Shown here piece after piece: positions 1 through 18,971 of a DNA stretch of 64,000 nucleotides. The stretch's first letter is position 1; the number at the start of each line of letters is the position of its first letter. Source of the DNA: Mesostigma viride (Eukaryota; Streptophyta; Mesostigmatophyceae; Mesostigmatales; Mesostigmataceae); NCBI GenBank assembly GCA_009746045.1, contig RPFO01000065.1, positions 7,292,362 to 7,356,361 of the forward strand. The letters are read 5' to 3'. Position numbers and translations under genes: made by a program. A model generated the notes under the pieces. The model was not told the DNA's origin, ran no database searches, and saw only the letters and a list, made by a program, of their open reading frames with translations.

Positions 1-61
1 AGTGCTCGCGCGGTTGAGGGAGTGCCGGGAAAAAGTGCCTGCCTCAGGATCCCTGGAAGGG

Positions 62-109
62 GTAAGATCTCTCTCTCTTTCGGTCTATCTAATCAGCAAT
101 CTCTCTCTG

Positions 110-172
<63 letters not shown>

Positions 173-245
173 CCTCTCCTCTCCCCTCCCTCTCCCTCTC
201 CCTCTCCCTCTCCCTCTCTCTCCTCTCCCTCTCCCTCTCCCTCTG
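62..245. repeat. (CT)n-rich microsatellite
   Basis: The + strand is almost pure C and T, mostly CT dinucleotides grading into CCCT and CCCTCT blocks. Open frames here only encode Ser/Leu/Pro runs and are not genes. Confidence 0.95.
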
Positions 246-267
246 GCCTACGTATGTACATGGATGT

Positions 268-975
268 CAAAAAAAAAAATGAAGAGGATTCAGGCTCCCA
301 TGGTGTCATCATGGCCCGTCTACGTACATGGATGTCAAGGAATAGTAAATGATGAGGATTCAGGCTCCCATGGTGTCAGATGTCATGGCCTGTCTACGTA
401 CATGGATGGCATGTATGTATTTAATGATGAGGATTCAGGCTCCCATGGTGTCATCATGGCTGGCCTACGTACATGGATGTCTCAGAAAAAAATGATGAGG
501 ATTCAGGCTCCCATGGTGTCATCATGGCTGGCCTACGTACATGGATGTCTCAGAAAAAAAATGATGAGGATTCAGGCTCCCATGGTGTCATCATGGCTGG
601 CCTACGTACATGGATGTCAAAGAAAAAAAAATGATCAGGATTCAGGCTCCCGTGGTGTCATTATGGCCCGTCTACGTGTTGTTGGCATGTATGAAATTAA
701 TGATGAGGATTCAGGCTCCCACAGTGTCATCATGGCTGGCCTACGTACATGGTTGGCATTTATGTAATTAATGATGAGGATTCAGGCTCCCATGGTGTCA
801 TCATTGCCCGTGTATGTACATGGTTGGCATTTATGTAATTAATGATGAGGATTCAGGCTCCATTGGTGTCATCATGGCCCGTCTACGTACATGGGTGGCA
901 TTTATGTATTTAATGATGAGGATTCAGGCTCCCATGGGGTCATCATGGCTTGTCTACGTACATGGAGTCATATTG
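268..975. repeat. Minisatellite, period about 67-75 bp, about 10 copies
   Basis: The phrase GAGGATTCAGGCTCCCATGG recurs about ten times (near 287, 357, 432, 499, 567, 638, 706, 778, 850 and 921). Each copy is followed by a CTACGTACATGG phrase. Copies differ by A-run length and by insertion of a GTATTTAATGATGA-like linker. The frames through it are repeat-encoded. Confidence 0.93.
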
Positions 976-1240
976 ATTCATGGAACAATGAGATACCATT
1001 CTTAATTGAAAATTGTTCTTGATACTTTCACATGCATGCCCGGAATCGTGAATTTGTGCGGGTTTCCATGATGACAATCCTCATTGAATTCTTGAGCACA
1101 CAATATTGAGCAATTTAGGGGCACTTCGGCAATGTTGACCATTTTCATTCATGATCAATAAAATTAACATTTAATGCAATAAATACATATTCCACTCATT
1201 TTAATAAACCATGCAAAAACTTTACAAGCACGCTCAAGCT

Positions 1241-2012
1241 AGGGGTGGGCTGGCATGCACGCGTGGGTGTGGGGGTGGGCTGGCATGCATGCGTGGGTGT
1301 GGGGGTGGGCTGGCATGCACGTGTGGGTGTGGGGGTGGGCTGGCATGCATGCGTGGGTGTGGGGTTGGGCTAGCCTGCATGCGTGGGTGTGGGGGGGGCT
1401 GGCATGCATGCGTGGGTGTGTGTGGGGGGCTAGCATGCATGCGTAAGTGTGGGGGGGGCTGGCATGCATGCGTGGGTGTGGGGGGGGCTGGCATGCATGC
1501 GTGGGTGTGTGTGGGGGGCTAGCATGCATGCGTAAGTGTGGGGGGGGCTGGCATGCATGCGTGGGTGTGTATGGGGGCTGGCATGCATGCGTGGGTGTGT
1601 GTGGGGGGCTAGCATGCATGCGTGGGTGTGTGGGGGGGCTGTCATGCATGCGTGGGTGTGTGTGGGGGCTGGCATCCATGCGTGGGTGTGTGGGGGGGCT
1701 AGCATGCATGCGTGGGTGTGGGGGTGGGCTAGCATGCATGCGTGGGTGTGGGGGGGGGCGGTCATGCATGCGTGGGTGTGTGGGGGGGCTGGCATGCATG
1801 CGTGGGTGTGTGGGGGGGCTAGCATGCATGCGTGGGTGTGGGGGTGGGCTAGCATGCATGCGTGGGTGTGAGTGTGGGCTAGCATGCATGCGTGGGTGTG
1901 GGGGGGGCTAGCATGCATGCGTGGGTGTGGGGGGGCCGGGGCCGGGGCTAGCATGCATGCGTGGGTGTGGGGGTGGGCTAGCATGCATGCGTGGGTGTGG
2001 GGGGGGCTAGCA
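1241..2012. repeat. G-rich minisatellite, period about 30 bp, about 25 copies
   Basis: Units of the type GCATGCATGCGTGGGTGTGG followed by GGGGGCT(A/G) are repeated head to tail. They vary in G-run length, and the CTGGC copies shift to CTAGC toward the right. The G-rich strand is + and could form quadruplexes. Apparent proteins in either direction are products of the repeat. Confidence 0.95.
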
Positions 2013-4300
2013 CGCCCCACCCCTCCATCGGCACAGCCAGCCTTGTGAGTCTACCCTTAACAACAAGGCTGGTAGGACGACACGCCTGAGCAGCATATGT
2101 CATGCCTATCTCAGGCTAATAATGTGTGATTTTGTGCCAACAACCAAGTTGTTCCACCCAACAACACATTATAAACCCTCTTCCAAAATGCCCAACAAGC
2201 CGGACACGTGGAGGACCACACACGCAGTATATAAAGAGAAAATAAGCTGACTTTTTATCCAGCCAACCTGTGGCTAGCTGCTCTGGTTAGCATGACAAAT
2301 GCTAACATTTACTCAGTGGGAAAGGTGAAGAGACCATTGGAACAGCCTACCTGACGCATGTGCCACCAAAGCATTGTGTCCCGCAAAATGCACACTGCCT
2401 CCTTTCTAACAAGCACGAGCCGCTCTCTTTAGGAGACAGGTGCCAGCTCGTCAGTGTCTGGGGAAAATGATGCCGCTGCTTAGGAAGACCGCGTGAATTT
2501 CCTCGAACACAACTGTCTATAAAGCAAAAGAAATTTCAGAGAAGCATGGAAATAAAAGCATTACACCTTCCCGACAGGTTGCGGGCCACGCGCTGCAGAA
2601 AGCCAGCCACGTCACAGACGATTAACTAGCTAAAAGACACCCAGGAATCCAGCGATGCAGCGCCAGGACCCGCAACTTTCTGGCTGCATCTGGCCGGAAA
2701 GAAGGCAAAAAGCTTACGCTCAACGAGGTAAGAAAGCAGGAAAACGCAAGCTTAAGACGTTTAACACAAGAACGTACCATAACGGGCATTTATTCGTGCC
2801 CAGGCGCACAAGAAAGTCCACCCTTTCATGGAGTGGTTGGGCAGTACGCATCGCGCAGGGCTAATGTTATCTTACCGCAAAATGACGGGAAAGGTAAAGA
2901 TAGCAGCGGGAATTTTTACGGCTTTAGAAACATCATTAAACTAGCTTTCCTTACGACCATCAAAACTGGCAACAATCGACAATCAACCCGGCAGGCATCC
3001 AATATACTTTATTCATCCCGACAGAAATTCAGGCCGGACCCCCCCTGCCGATGGCAAAGAAAAAAAGCCCGCGACATTATAGATCGCAACCATCCCGCCA
3101 TAAATTAGAATCAGTAACTAATTTTCTCCAACAATCGAGCATTTCTGCTTTCCGCGTGCCAGATTTGTCACGTTTCGTCTAAAGGCAGTCGCCATGGCCC
3201 CTACCGCAAGGGGTGCGCGCACCATGCCGACATAGCTTTTGGGCCTCAATTTGCACCGAAATTTGGTCCGTACCGTCCAGCTCAGTCGGATTATGTATGT
3301 GGATCGGCCGTGTTGGTTGCATACGCAGGTATATTAATTCTTGCATTCGCCCCGGACCTTCCCCAGGACAGGTCAGGATATAACAATAATTCTTGCATTC
3401 GCCCCCGCCCTTTCCTATGGCCTGGTCAGGTTTGGGCGCGACGCCACTAGCGCGGCGCCCGCGACAGAGTGGCCAGGCTCGAGCACGTTTTCTGGATCCC
3501 AAGCACCGGATTGGACACTGTCCGAGGACTGGACAGGAATTGGCTGACCAATCGGATGCTTGCTCGTCGTCTCCAAAAACATATATAAAGAGCCAAATCG
3601 CGCGAACTACGCAAGGATCCTTTAAGCAGCGTTACTCTGCCGAAATGTCAACCTAGGCCGGTCAAGTGACGCCGAGGTGTTCACCGATAGTTCAGGTCAG
3701 CCACAGCGCGCCTTCGAATGTAGGCACGGTCGCATTTTTTTTTAGGAAATGTAGAATTGTTGTCGACCAGCTACCAACGCCCGACCGGACCCATACAACG
3801 GAAACATCAAGGCGATGTGATGTAGGTGTGTCTGATATGTCATTAATACACAGAGCATCGTGAATATAATATATAATATAAATTATATAATATACTATAA
3901 TTAATATATAATTTTAATTTTATGTTAATTTTAATGTTATTTCATATAACATAATATAGCATAATATAATATAATATAATATAATATTATATAAAGTAGT
4001 ATATAAAAAATTAAAATGTAAAAGAAAAATATCTACCTTATTGGGGTTTAATGTTCCTTTCCAGTTCAGCATAAGTACACTCTTGAGTGTGTGCAATGTT
4101 TGGTTATACGCCATTGTCTTAAAATAGCAACCAATGTAAACCTCCGTCCTAACCACATTTGGATACAATAAAGACATTGATGCCTGACACATAGCATTCA
4201 TTGCTTGAAATACCATGCATATTTTGTGTCAATGTTCTGCAGACCACAGCTTCAAGTGGGCATACTTCGCTTTCCTCAATATAATGGCGACATGGCATTT
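2013..4300. other. Non-coding stretch without recognisable gene
   Basis: Only short unrelated ORFs are present, and none shows a recognisable domain. A TATATAAAGAG box occurs near 3582. An A/T-only tract of TAATATAA-like repeats covers about 3858-4015. I see no RNA gene and no terminal repeats. Confidence 0.5.
3858..4015. repeat. AT-rich low-complexity tract
   Basis: Nearly pure A/T with repeated TATAATATAA and TTTTAATTTT phrases. It is the sharpest base-composition outlier in the first 10 kb. Confidence 0.85.
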
Positions 4301-4317
4301 GGTGAAAGTGGTGAGTG

Positions 4318-4885
4318 CCATGAAGTTGCGCCGGCCGTCGTTATCCATGACGAACTGAATGGGTTTCGTGCAAATCAAGTTTTTTGTTTTGGTGTTCCAG
4401 TTGCGCCGGCCGGCGTTTCCAATGGTATCTTGCGCGCACTTGCAAAAGCTTGCACGCTTATCAACATTTTGTGTTGGTAAACATTTTATCACCTCTGGGA
4501 TTTCCGCCTTCACTACCTGAGTTGCTTCTTTGTGGTTTTCAAATGCAACCGAGTTACGCCGGCCGTCGTTACTCATGACAAATTGTAGGGGTTTTGTGCA
4601 AATCACTTTTGTATGGTTTATGTACATGCATCCAGTTGCGCCGGCCGGCGTTTCCAATGGTATCTTGCAGTTGCGCAATCAGGCCCCATTACCAAAAGTG
4701 TGTTTGTACATCTTTTTTACACCTGAAGGATTTCTGCCTGCATATCCTGAGTTGCTTCTTAATGGTTTTTAATTGCGCCCGAGTTACGCCGGCCGTCGTT
4801 ATTAATGACAAACTGTATGTGTTTCATAAAATCACTTTTGTATGGTTTACATGTATCCAGTTGCGCCGGCCGGCGTTATTAATGA
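4318..4885 (+). repeat. Six-copy dyad-motif repeat (about 150+78 bp alternation) upstream of transposase-like gene
   Basis: The motif GTTRCGCCGGCCGKCGTT occurs six times, near 4331, 4404, 4556, 4638, 4785 and 4863. Spacing alternates between about 75-80 and about 150 bp. Two kinds of unit alternate: a GCCGTCGTTA type followed by ATGACRAAYTG, and a CGCCGGCCGGCG type, which is a perfect 12 bp palindrome. The higher-order unit is about 228 bp, present three times. The block ends about 75 bp before a candidate 3' splice site (CATCCTCAG at 4954-4962), so it may lie in a 5' intron. Related motifs occur inside both introns of the downstream gene. Confidence 0.8.
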
Positions 4886-5023
4886 CGCTTGTCGTTCTTG
4901 TTTGATGCCCATCGTTTTCGTCGTGTCTTTAATGGTGATTATTTATCATTACTCATCCTCAGGGCTTTCGGTGCCGCGGGATTAAGAGGCGAAAAAAATC
5001 AGCTGCCGTCTGACCAAAGTCTG

Positions 5024-8000
5024 ATGGCGCGATCGGGGCGGGGGGCCGTTTCCGACGGTTCGCGTCCCTTGTCCAATGACGACCGGGAGCCTGCACTTCG
5101 CGGTCTCTGGAGCGACAAGTACATCGAGAACAAGGGGTACAAAATTGCCAATGACATCTTTCCTATCATGGCGGAACGCGTGAAAGCAAACAACCACAGG
5201 ACGCCAGAGATGAGCGCGGAGGTTCTGTCTTGCGCAGCTTCAAGACTAAATGCCATGGTGGCGGAGAGCAACGGCATTAAGAAGAGGAAGAACTGTGACG
5301 GCGGGCTTCCTGAAAATTGGGCGGAATCTCTTCGGGATAACATCAAGAAGGCTTTTGGCGACTTGGGAACATCTGAGAAGGATCGTGGGCTTAGGTGGGC
5401 CTTGTGTGGACTTGTTACGAAGGCAATGGAGGGCGTCCCGGACAGGATTGTGGAGCGCGCGTTCGGGATTGACAGGCGCTTTGTCGCAACTGTTCGGGGT
5501 CACAGGGATGGAATGGAAGAAGGGGAGGACGACCTTTTGATGAGTGCGCCAGAGAGGAGGAGGAGGAAAGACGAGCTTCCGACGGAAGTCATTGCCCTGA
5601 TACAAGCGTGCTGGAGGGATGATAACTTGACGCGGGCGTCTCCGAACATGAAGGATGTTCATTGTGAATGGACCAGAAAGGATTACAAACATACACTAGC
5701 GTTTTCGGAGGGTGCGCGCTACTATACTGTCTCCAAGTCGAAGATTTACGAAGTGTTCATTTCCCGCCATCCGGAGTTGAAGCCACCGCGGCGGATGGAC
5801 AGTAGGGAGGGGGGGGGGGGGGGGGAGAGGAGGGTGTGAGGGGGGGAAATCAGGTGATTTTGGAGACGGAGGCAGGGATGTCAATGCTACGCACGAATCA
5901 GAAGAGCACAGTTCATGTGGGATACACTACTTTTTGCAAGCATATGCCCGCATGCGTCAAGGGGCGGTGGAAAATGCGGAACTTGTGCGCATGCCAGCAC
6001 CACACTACCATGCAGTCCATGGTTGGGGGGTTGGCCAAATTTCGTGCAACTTTTCATGCCAGATGCGAGTGCGGACCTGAATGCCACGCGTGCGATCATG
6101 GTAGCCAGCTCGACGTGGGGTCGTCCGTGCCCACATGTTCCATTTTCAAAGCCACTCACACGACAGAGTGGGTGAACAAGTTTACTTGTGAGGTGGAGGG
6201 GATGAGGGAGGGGGGAGGTTCGAGGTCGTCTGTGGGGTCGTCGCGGCCGCAGGTTCAGCCTTTTCAGGGCGAACTTGAGGATCTGCCCATGCATGGGAGG
6301 GTGCTGGACGACGAGGAAGGGGTGCCCGATCATGACCTGGGCGAGGAGTTGGGGGTTTGCTCGATCCGGCGTAAGGCTTGTGTGTTGGGCACTTGCCTGG
6401 CTCCCAAGTGTGGAATTCGGAACTTCATGTTATGCGAACGGGAGGAGGCTTCCAACCACCTGATTTCATGGACCAGATACGAGATGCAGGATGTGCCGCC
6501 GGGTGCGGTTCTTGGGCCAGAGGTAATTTTTAGTGGAGTGGTTGCGCCCCAAGGCGTTTCTTTTGCAATGTTTCCTGAAGTTCTTGGGCCAGAGGTAATT
6601 TTTAGTGGAGTGGTTGCGCCCCAAGGCGTTTCTTTTTCAATTTTTCCTGAGGTCCTGTCTTTTTTCTTTCTACAGGTCATTGGTGGGTCGAAGTTGATGT
6701 CTTTTCTGTATGTGCACACTGCGCATATGCAGGACGACTGTGACGAGATCGCAAAGGCTGGTGGGCAGCGATTGACGCAAGTCGACGTCAAGTCCACACC
6801 AACGGAGCTAAAGGAGGCAATTGTGGACAAGTGGCCGGACTTCATCCAGCATTGCTTCAACGCGTGGTGGCAAGCGGACGCCTCCAAGGAATGTCTCTCA
6901 AGGATGCGGGTGGGGGACCTTGTATGCCACACAGATTACGCCGAGAACTACCAGTCTTACACCTATCACAATCTCCAAGCACAGTATTGGCATCCAGTCA
7001 CATTCGTCCTTATGCCCTGGATCGTGCGCTACTTGGATCCAGCGTCGGGAAAGGTCGTGAGAAGGGAGTTTCACTTCATCGGACAGGGCGGAATGAAAAG
7101 GGACGGGCGGGCCCTCCGTTTTGCTATCCTCAAAATCCTGGCGACACTACGGTCAGAAGGGGTAGAGGTGAAGCGCTTCATTGGGTGGTCGGACAATTGC
7201 TCCATGCAGTTCAAGTCAAGGAATGTGATCGCGGAAGTGGCCCGGCTGCTGACGGAGGATCCGCACCTGGAGTCATTTGAGTGGAATTACTTTGGGGAGC
7301 AGCACGGAAAGGGGGAGGTGGATGGAGCTGGTGGGACTGTGAAGTGCATGTTGAGGAGGTGGCACATCAGGGAAGAGAACCAGGACAAACAGACGGCCGC
7401 CCAGTTGGTGGAGAATCTGGCGTCGGGGGCGGTGGGCGGGACCACAACGACCAGGCGTAACTTCTTCGAGTTCCCCGAGGTAATTAAGTGTACAGTCCTC
7501 GTTCAGGGAATAGTTACGCCGGCCGTCGTTTCTAGGGCGTTCTTGGAGTCCTGGCGATCAGGAGTGCTTAATAAAACACAACTAGCTCGATGGTCTCGTA
7601 ACTTCAACTTTCCCTTGTGCAAATCTTGTCTTCGACGCGCAGGTGCTTCCTTACAGCCCAGGGCGCGGCGAAATCAAAGGAGTGAAGAAGGCGCACTGGT
7701 GGCGCATGGACAAGTCGAATGTGACGCGCTTAATGCTGCGCCAGTATTCCTGCTATTGTGGCGGTGCGTGCGCCGAGGAAAGGTGGTGGGATTGTCGAAA
7801 GGAGTGGACCGACATGGACGGCTGGAATGTGGGAGGTGCTCGGATGAAGCTCCACAAACTGGGGGAGCCAGTGCAAAGGAACCCAAACGGACAAGGGGGG
7901 CACGCAGGGACGCGACTGAACAGACTACAGGCAGAGAGGACGATGATGGGAAGGAGACTGAAGCTGCGAGACATTTTTGCCGTCGAGTCCTACTCTGGTG

Positions 8001-8374
8001 ATGAGTCCCACGATCCAGATCATCCATATTGGCTAGCGGAAGTCTTGCAGGAGCCTTATCAGGTGGCCGCTACTTTCGTGAGGCGAGTGGCCGACAGAAA
8101 CGGCAAGGTCGATAGGGAGTTGTTCCGTAAGGGACAATGGGTGGTGGGGGTGCGCTACTGGGACAGATTTCCGGGTATGGCGACGATGTTCAAAATGGAC
8201 GCCGATGCGCAAGCTGAACAGCCAAACTTGGTCAATTGCTACCTGTGCATGGACGCGGGGTTCGAACACACCATTGTTGTCAACCCAGCTAACAATCGCC
8301 AGGCCATCTTGACCATTCCGACAGACGTCGAGAAACGGCTCACGAACTTGGCCAAGAAGAGACCTGTTGAGTAG
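5024..8374 (+). CDS. Transposase-like protein with DYAENY...SDN...HGKGEVDG motifs (spliced, poly-G frameshift)
   Basis: I read this as one gene of about 1,010 residues in three coding blocks. Block 1 runs from the first in-frame ATG (5024) to 6522; the frame is open back to a candidate acceptor at 4962. Inside it the frame changes within a G run at about 5808-5825, which may be a sequencing slip or a real lesion. Introns 6523-6675 and 7480-7642 both start GTAAT, end in AG (TTCTACAG and GACGCGCAG) and are phase 0. The N-terminal part is basic, then has Cys/His clusters (CECGPECHACDH; CVLGTCLAPKC). The core has three conserved acidic blocks: TDYAENY (Asp codon 6934), WSDNCSMQFK (Asp codon 7192) and EQHGKGEVDGAGG (Asp codon 7321). 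Their order resembles a DDE/RNase H-fold transposase family also seen in animal and algal genomes, but naming a superfamily would be inference. The C-terminus has another Cys-rich stretch (CYCGGACAEERWWDC). No terminal inverted repeats were found, so it may be domesticated or a decayed transposon. Confidence 0.6.
6511..6648 (+). repeat. 69 bp tandem duplication spanning a 5' splice site
   Basis: Two nearly identical 69 bp copies (6511-6579 and 6580-6648) each contain the exon end CTTGGGCCAGAG, the donor GTAATTTTTAG and the dyad GTTGCGCCCCAAGGCGTTTC. The duplication offers two donors, at 6523 and 6592, for one acceptor at 6675. The copy length is a multiple of three and neither copy contains a stop in the coding frame. 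Using the second donor, or retaining the intron, would therefore keep the reading frame. Confidence 0.8.
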
Positions 8375-9239
8375 GCCAGCTCGCCCGGGCTTGGTTGGAC
8401 GAGGTGGACAGCCTTGAGAGCACGTGCTTCGTTGTGAGCACTTGCCTTTCAGCCGTGATTTGCAAACGAGTTCCTTGTCCTGAATTGTAAAGCTCGATTC
8501 ATGCTCTTTTAAGGAAGTGTATAATATTATCCAGATCATGTATATATTTAGATCTAGACCTGAGTTCAAATAACATTTCTTAGAGGGCTGAGATGCGCGA
8601 GGTCCAGCATACATGTATATATCCATGGAGACATGTTACAAACTCAAATGTTTCATTGTACGTACCACTAGCTCGTCGACGGGGGTATCCCATGTAATGT
8701 ATGATTTATGAATTAATTAATCGCTTAATTGTACAATTTAAATGGATCATGAACTTGTCAAGTGGCCTAATTTGGTTTATTTGGTTCATCATTTATTGAT
8801 GTCAATCATTCTTAATTGAATCTCGAGCAATAGCAATCATGAAGCACATCCTAATCATGTGATTCGCATAATGAGAATAGGCAACAAGTGCTAAGTACTT
8901 TGAGGAATGCGGGGTTGGTCAGGTTATTATAGAGCTAGAGCTACAAACGGCACATATATTGCAAACTTTGCGCTCCAGGCATGGAATTTCAAAAGTACCA
9001 AAATTGGAGCAGTAGATGTTGGGGACGCCCCACGCCCGGCGTGTCCACTGTCGCATCAGTCCTAGTGTCTTCCCTGCCTGCGTTCATGAAAAACAACAAA
9101 AGACCTACGCAGGTATACTACGCTGTGCCGACTGGATGCCGGTCTGCATGCGAGCTTGAACGATCATGCAGGGGAATTAGGCTAGGCTTCTCTCCGTTTC
9201 CCTTGAGGGGAGCGTGGGGGCCGCATTCCTGCGCGCCCT
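8375..9239. other. 3' flank of transposase-like gene, no gene seen
   Basis: A TGTAA element follows the stop codon by about 110 bp (near 8485). In green algae this pentamer acts as a polyadenylation signal, so its use here is plausible but unproven. The rest is AT-richer sequence with TTAATTAATTAA phrases near 8710 and no supported ORF. Confidence 0.4.
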
Positions 9240-9960
9240 CCCCATGAGCCCTTTGTTCACGCTGGTTCCGGCCCTTTCCGCCATGCGCTCTCCGCCAGTG
9301 ACCAGCTGTTTGCCCCGCAACCTCTCATCATGCACGGCGGGTGCGTCCTGCGGCAGCTGCGGGCTTGCTCTCGATACTACTGGGACGCACTACATCGCGT
9401 GCATGGGTGGCCAGCAGAACCAGAACTGGTTGATCCTGTATCTCCATACACCGCTCTCCTCCGGGTGGTGTGTGCCATGCCGGTTCGCCCGGTCTTTCCC
9501 CACTCCACCATCAAGTGCGAGGACGCCTGCATGGATGGCCATGGGGCCGCCCTCTACTCACCCAACCACCGCGCCCCGACATTACCATGCTTGACTTCGA
9601 TGGGCAGGGTTGCCACCTGCTTATCGATGTCTCCGTGGCTCGGCCGCTCTCTGGTCGCGACATCCTCCAGGCGTCTGTGGATGCCGGCGCTGCAGCCGCT
9701 GTGGCTGAGCTAGCGCGACAAGTTTGCCTCCTACGGCAATGTGGGGCCCCACCAGGTCATCCCCTTTGTCCTTGAGGAGTTCGGGGCCATGGGCCCCAAG
9801 ACGGCGGAGTAATTTTTCCAAGAGTGCTGCCAGCGCCGTGAAGACCGCCGCGGCCTCGAGGATCAGACCGCCCGTGGTCTGCCTGCGCGTGGTCCTCGTA
9901 TTGGCGGCAGCACCGTCACTCGCCCTCTACTCGCACCGCGTGCATGGCTGATGTGTGATG
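9240..9960 (+). pseudogene. Remnant of a LINE C-terminus: zinc knuckle plus PD-(D/E)XK-like nuclease
   Basis: Reading across frames gives a Cys-rich stretch of the type CGSCGLALDTTGTHYIAC (about 9350-9405). It is followed by PDITMLDFDGQGCHLLIDVS (about 9578-9637), then VIPFVLEEFGAMGPKTAE (about 9758-9811). This order of zinc-binding CxxCG...H...C, a PD...LxD...hhhDVsV core and a PFVLE...G tail is typical of the C-terminal region of non-LTR retrotransposon proteins with a restriction-like endonuclease. At least two frame changes and a stop after TAEL-like sequence interrupt it. No reverse transcriptase core is visible upstream. The piece is a decayed 3' fragment. Confidence 0.6.
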
Positions 9961-12451
9961 GCCGCTGCACCCGGGCCGACTTTGTCGCGACCCATGCGGT
10001 CTAGATCCCTCCCAGGCCTGCATGGTGGGCCGGCCGCAATGTTGCTGCGCGTGTCGTAGTTTTGTGATGTAGTTAGTTGTACCTTGTGCAGCTGGCGTGA
10101 TCCTTGGATCGGTCCGTGTCAGATTACTAGTAATTTCTTCAGGGTTCCTCTTCTTTTCGGGGCTTTCCTTATGTTACATGCCAATCTCACCTCCGTAATA
10201 CAAATAATTTATCATTCTCAATGAATATATATTCGAGGCGAGTTTCTATTGGCAAAAATGTGTAGTATTGTACGACAACTGATGTCAAGGGTGGCGGAAA
10301 GTACCGAAGTCGCGGAAGCTAGTGCATGTCGCGGAGACGTTTCTAGATGGATTGCACATTCGACGGTTGAAAGGCAGAGAAGCGGTACGTTGATTGGTAG
10401 TACTGCATGCATAAGTAAGTAAGTAAGTAAGTACTTGCGTGTCATGCGCAAAGGCATGCCACGGAGTACTATGCTAATCTCATTAGAAAAATAATTACAC
10501 AAAAGTTTAAACAAATATCGTCTGCATCATCCCCCAACCGTTAAGCACTCATCCGAGCTGTCCTCTACTGTAATGGCAGACGAGGCGGTTACTAGTGTAG
10601 CGGCTATCCTCAGGACCAATAACCTCCACCTGCGGACTTCTACCCTGGCTAGCAACGGGCCGCGGGGCCTGTGGGGAGAAAACAGGAGCATACCCCTCGG
10701 GAAGGTGCTTATCGCAGATGGCAGCCCATTTCTCCTTGTCAATCATGCGGGCGCGGAGTACGGATAGTCCCAGAAGCCCTGCATCTTCAAGCAGGGCTAC
10801 CATGCTCTTCAAGCAGAAGCACTGCATGCATGCATGACTGTGTTGGACAGAACTTCCGGTCAGCGATGGGGACTTTGCATAGATCTCACGCTGTACATGG
10901 AAAAGTTCCGTTGTGTCGCGCTGTGCGGTGGCGAACTTATTCTCTGCCGTCGGATTGCACTGTCGATGAGCATCGATGCTCGTTGATGAACCCAACGCAA
11001 GCCATGTACGAAAAGAAGTAGAAAATTTGGCGCGGCGGCAATGGGATGAGAATTTGGTAAGTTACAGAACTTGTAGCCCGGCGACACCGCGTCAAGCAGT
11101 CCGCAGGTAGTCCGTAAGATGGGGCGGGCGGCCCTTGCGGCAAGTGCCGCAAGGCGAATCCACACAGGGAAACTCTTGCAAAATTTTCATTTTTCACCTA
11201 CGAAATTTTCATAATTGAGAGAACTGGGGACAACCTAGTCGGGGTACTGAAAATTGGTTAGATTATGAGTTGTTCAGGATTATGGAATGAATGGAGGTGG
11301 ATATGAGTAGCCGTGGACATTCCTGTGACTAGAATACACCATGATACGATCCATGGCTGAGGATAGAAAGCTATGCCGGAGGACATTCACACTTTTTGCT
11401 GACTGCCGTCACCCCTGCCCGCTGCTGCCGACTGCCGCCGCCTCCTGCCCACTGCTGCCAACCATGCTAATGCTGCCAACTGTCAACCAGCACGGGGGGT
11501 CGCCCTTGCGGAGCCTAGTGTGGATCCAGCTCATAAACCACAGAAGTCACGTGACCACAACTATCTACAGCGCAGAACTTGCTTGGTGTTCCCCGGAAGG
11601 TCGCTTGACATTCCACCCAAACAACTCGTCCTTCTCGTGCGGTCACCATGCAAACAATGCAGCGGACACGTCGAGGTTCACCATGAAAAGATGGAATCCA
11701 AAGACCCCATCCACGTGAGCTTGCTTGAGATGGCTAGACTAAGCGTCTTCTATGGTGAAGAAATTCAATCAGCCTGGCAGGCTGGCACCCCAAAGCACGA
11801 GGACTGATGTCAACTCTCTGCGTGCCGTTGCATACACTTCAGATAAGAATCCTCTCTGAAGCAGTTCAGATATGTTGCCAGGTCCATGGAGTCTGCAGAG
11901 CAGGGACATCAAGCTAACTCAAGTTGGGACCAAACTACCATGTTGCACCTTTCACGCCAGTATTGACATGCTGATTTTTTTTCGCCCAACCGTATACCAT
12001 CGTGTCAAGGTCAATGGCCCCACGTAGTTGGCCGGCAACGTGTGAGCATACACGTGGCGTGGCAGGGACATCATGGGGGAAAGCTGGCAGGGCTGAGGGC
12101 CGCATTAACAAAGGAAAGATACCAGAAGCCCTCGGGCACAACGCAACCTCAGCGGAGCCGATTCGGGCACCAGCAGGCCTCATGCAGACCACCCAGCAGT
12201 GTGCCAACTGCCAAGCCCTCTGCCCATTCACCAGCAATGGTGAAAGCCGCATGGTGCGCTCCACGGGAACAGAGAGTGACCAAGAACAGCTGCGGCAGAG
12301 ATTGACCGGCGTCCTCTATAAGAGCGTTATGTTTGCGAATACGAGAGCAGGACGCTCAAGGCGTACTCTAGAGGGCAGGGCGGTCAAGGAGTTGTCTATG
12401 CGTTCGAGGCATAGTCTATGAGGGCAGGACGTCGCGCCGAGGCAAGGCGCC
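9961..12451. other. Intergenic region, no confident gene
   Basis: Contains a short (AAGT)5 run near 10413-10435. On the minus strand from about 10830 to 10530 there is a protein-like stretch (LLEDAGLLGLSVLRARMIDK) with a good internal acceptor context (TTTTCTCCCCACAG). It could be an exon of an unknown gene, but no partner exon or domain was recognised. The rest shows no repeats, RNA genes or conserved frames. Confidence 0.35.

Positions 12452-18971
<6,520 letters not shown>

Noticed and set aside
1234-2020. His/Pro-rich and Gly/Cys-rich proteins on both strands
   Set aside because: They follow the 30 bp minisatellite exactly and have no unique sequence.
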